Shown here one piece after another: positions 12,993 through 13,554 of a DNA stretch of 13,554 bases (positions are counted from its first letter, which is position 1; each line of letters begins with the position of its first letter). Source of the stretch: Rubritepida sp. (GTDB lineage Bacteria > Pseudomonadota > Alphaproteobacteria > Acetobacterales > Acetobacteraceae); NCBI GenBank assembly GCA_028291485.1, contig JAQGHZ010000525.1:1-13554 (forward strand). Direction: 5' to 3'. Below the pieces are notes generated by a model. The model searched no databases. It saw only the letters and a program-made list of their open reading frames with translations, and was not told the origin of the DNA. Made by a program: the position numbers and the translations under genes.

Positions 12993-13554
12993 ATGCCCTA
13001 CGCACAGGCCGAAGGCGCCCGCCTCCACTACGAGGAGACGGGCAAGGGCCACCCCATCGTGTTCGTGCACGAATATGGCGCGGACCATCGCGAGTGGGAG
13101 CAGCAGGTGCGCTACTTCTCGCGCGAATACCGCTGCATCACCTTCGACGCACGCGGCTACACCCCCTCCGAGGTGCCGACCGACCCGAAGCTCTACGGCC
13201 AGGAATTTGCGGCGGCCGACATCGCGGCGGTGATGCGTCACCTGGACATCCCCATGGCGCATGTGGTCGGACTTTCCATGGGCGCCTTCGCGACGCTGCT
13301 CTTCGGCATCCGCTTCCCGCAGATGGCGACGGCGCTGGTGGTGGCGGGCGTGGGCTCCGGCTCCAACCTCGCGGAGCTGGACGCCTGGCGCGCCGCGCAG
13401 GTGGTCCGCGCCGACGCGATCCGCTCACAGGGCTGGCACGAGCTCGCGCTGGAATCCGGCCATAGCCCGACACGCATCCAGCTCAAGAAAAAGGATCCGC
13501 GCGGCTGGGCGGAGTTCGTGCAGCACCTGCGCGAGCATTCGCCCCAGGGCTCGG
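12993..13554 (+). CDS. Alpha/beta hydrolase (3' end outside window)
   Basis: 187 codons are visible before the edge. The fold's landmarks are the oxyanion-loop strand PIVFVHEYGADHREWE (21-36), where HEYG replaces the usual HGxG, the strand ITFDARGYTPSE (49-60), and the nucleophile elbow GLSMGAF with Ser95. The catalytic acid and His would be beyond the window. The protein is cytoplasmic with no signal. The ATG at 12993 follows GAGGAAA (12981-12987) by 5 nt and comes 13 nt after the stop of the Bug remnant, so it belongs to the same operon. Relatives include enol-lactone hydrolases, ring-cleavage C-C hydrolases and esterases; in this setting a hydrolytic step in the same degradation pathway is likely, but the substrate is unknown. 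Confidence 0.9.
   Translation, partial: MPYAQAEGARLHYEETGKGHPIVFVHEYGADHREWEQQVRYFSREYRCITFDARGYTPSEVPTDPKLYGQEFAAADIAAVMRHLDIPMAHVVGLSMGAFATLLFGIRFPQMATALVVAGVGSGSNLAELDAWRAAQVVRADAIRSQGWHELALESGHSPTRIQLKKKDPRGWAEFVQHLREHSPQGS

Overview
The window is GC-rich DNA with strongly G/C-biased third codon positions. It carries several orphan tripartite-tricarboxylate (Bug/TctC-type) binding proteins beside acyl-CoA enzymes, a LysR and a GntR-FCD regulator. It also has a C-rich intergenic hairpin repeat of a kind I associate with Roseomonas-like bacteria. The likely source is an alphaproteobacterium of the Acetobacteraceae. That placement is inference from gene content and style, not from a marker gene. 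I see no rRNA, tRNA, CRISPR array or transposase.

Left part (1-2201, minus strand): a decaying surface/secretion locus. A short remnant that looks like the C-terminal tail of a large filamentous-haemagglutinin-type exoprotein (1869-2201) lies 2 nt upstream of a TPR protein that leads into a CHAT domain (1866 to the window edge). The TPR-CHAT frame is open throughout except for a single in-frame TAG at 1050-1048.

Middle (2193-5168): a possible promoter/operator, a cysteine-free carboxymuconolactone-decarboxylase-like protein (2357-2758), an intact M29 metallo-aminopeptidase (2996-4255), and a convergent LysR regulator (4275-5168).

Catabolic unit A (5175-7921): the LysR gene is divergent from an AidB-type acyl-CoA dehydrogenase that overlaps a Bug solute-binding protein by ATGA. 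A LysR-type inverted repeat sits between the two directions. The unit ends in a block of GC hairpins (7922-8004) that separates it from the next one.

Catabolic unit B (8005-13554 and beyond): a GntR-FCD regulator and a crotonase-fold enzyme run leftward. Running rightward are a putative 17-residue leader peptide, a COG3618-type amidohydrolase, a CaiB/BaiF CoA-transferase, a second Bug protein, a 54-residue remnant of a third Bug protein, and an alpha/beta hydrolase cut by the window edge. The divergent intergenic region holds two inverted repeats that could be GntR operators. The enzyme set suggests uptake-linked sensing or binding of an organic acid, ring or lactone hydrolysis, CoA activation and a crotonase step. 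The substrate cannot be named from sequence.

No obviously new defence or mobile system was found. The points most worth a second look are the amber-interrupted TPR-CHAT gene, the internally deleted Bug microprotein, the leader-peptide overlap before the amidohydrolase, and the crotonase lacking one of the two hydratase glutamates.
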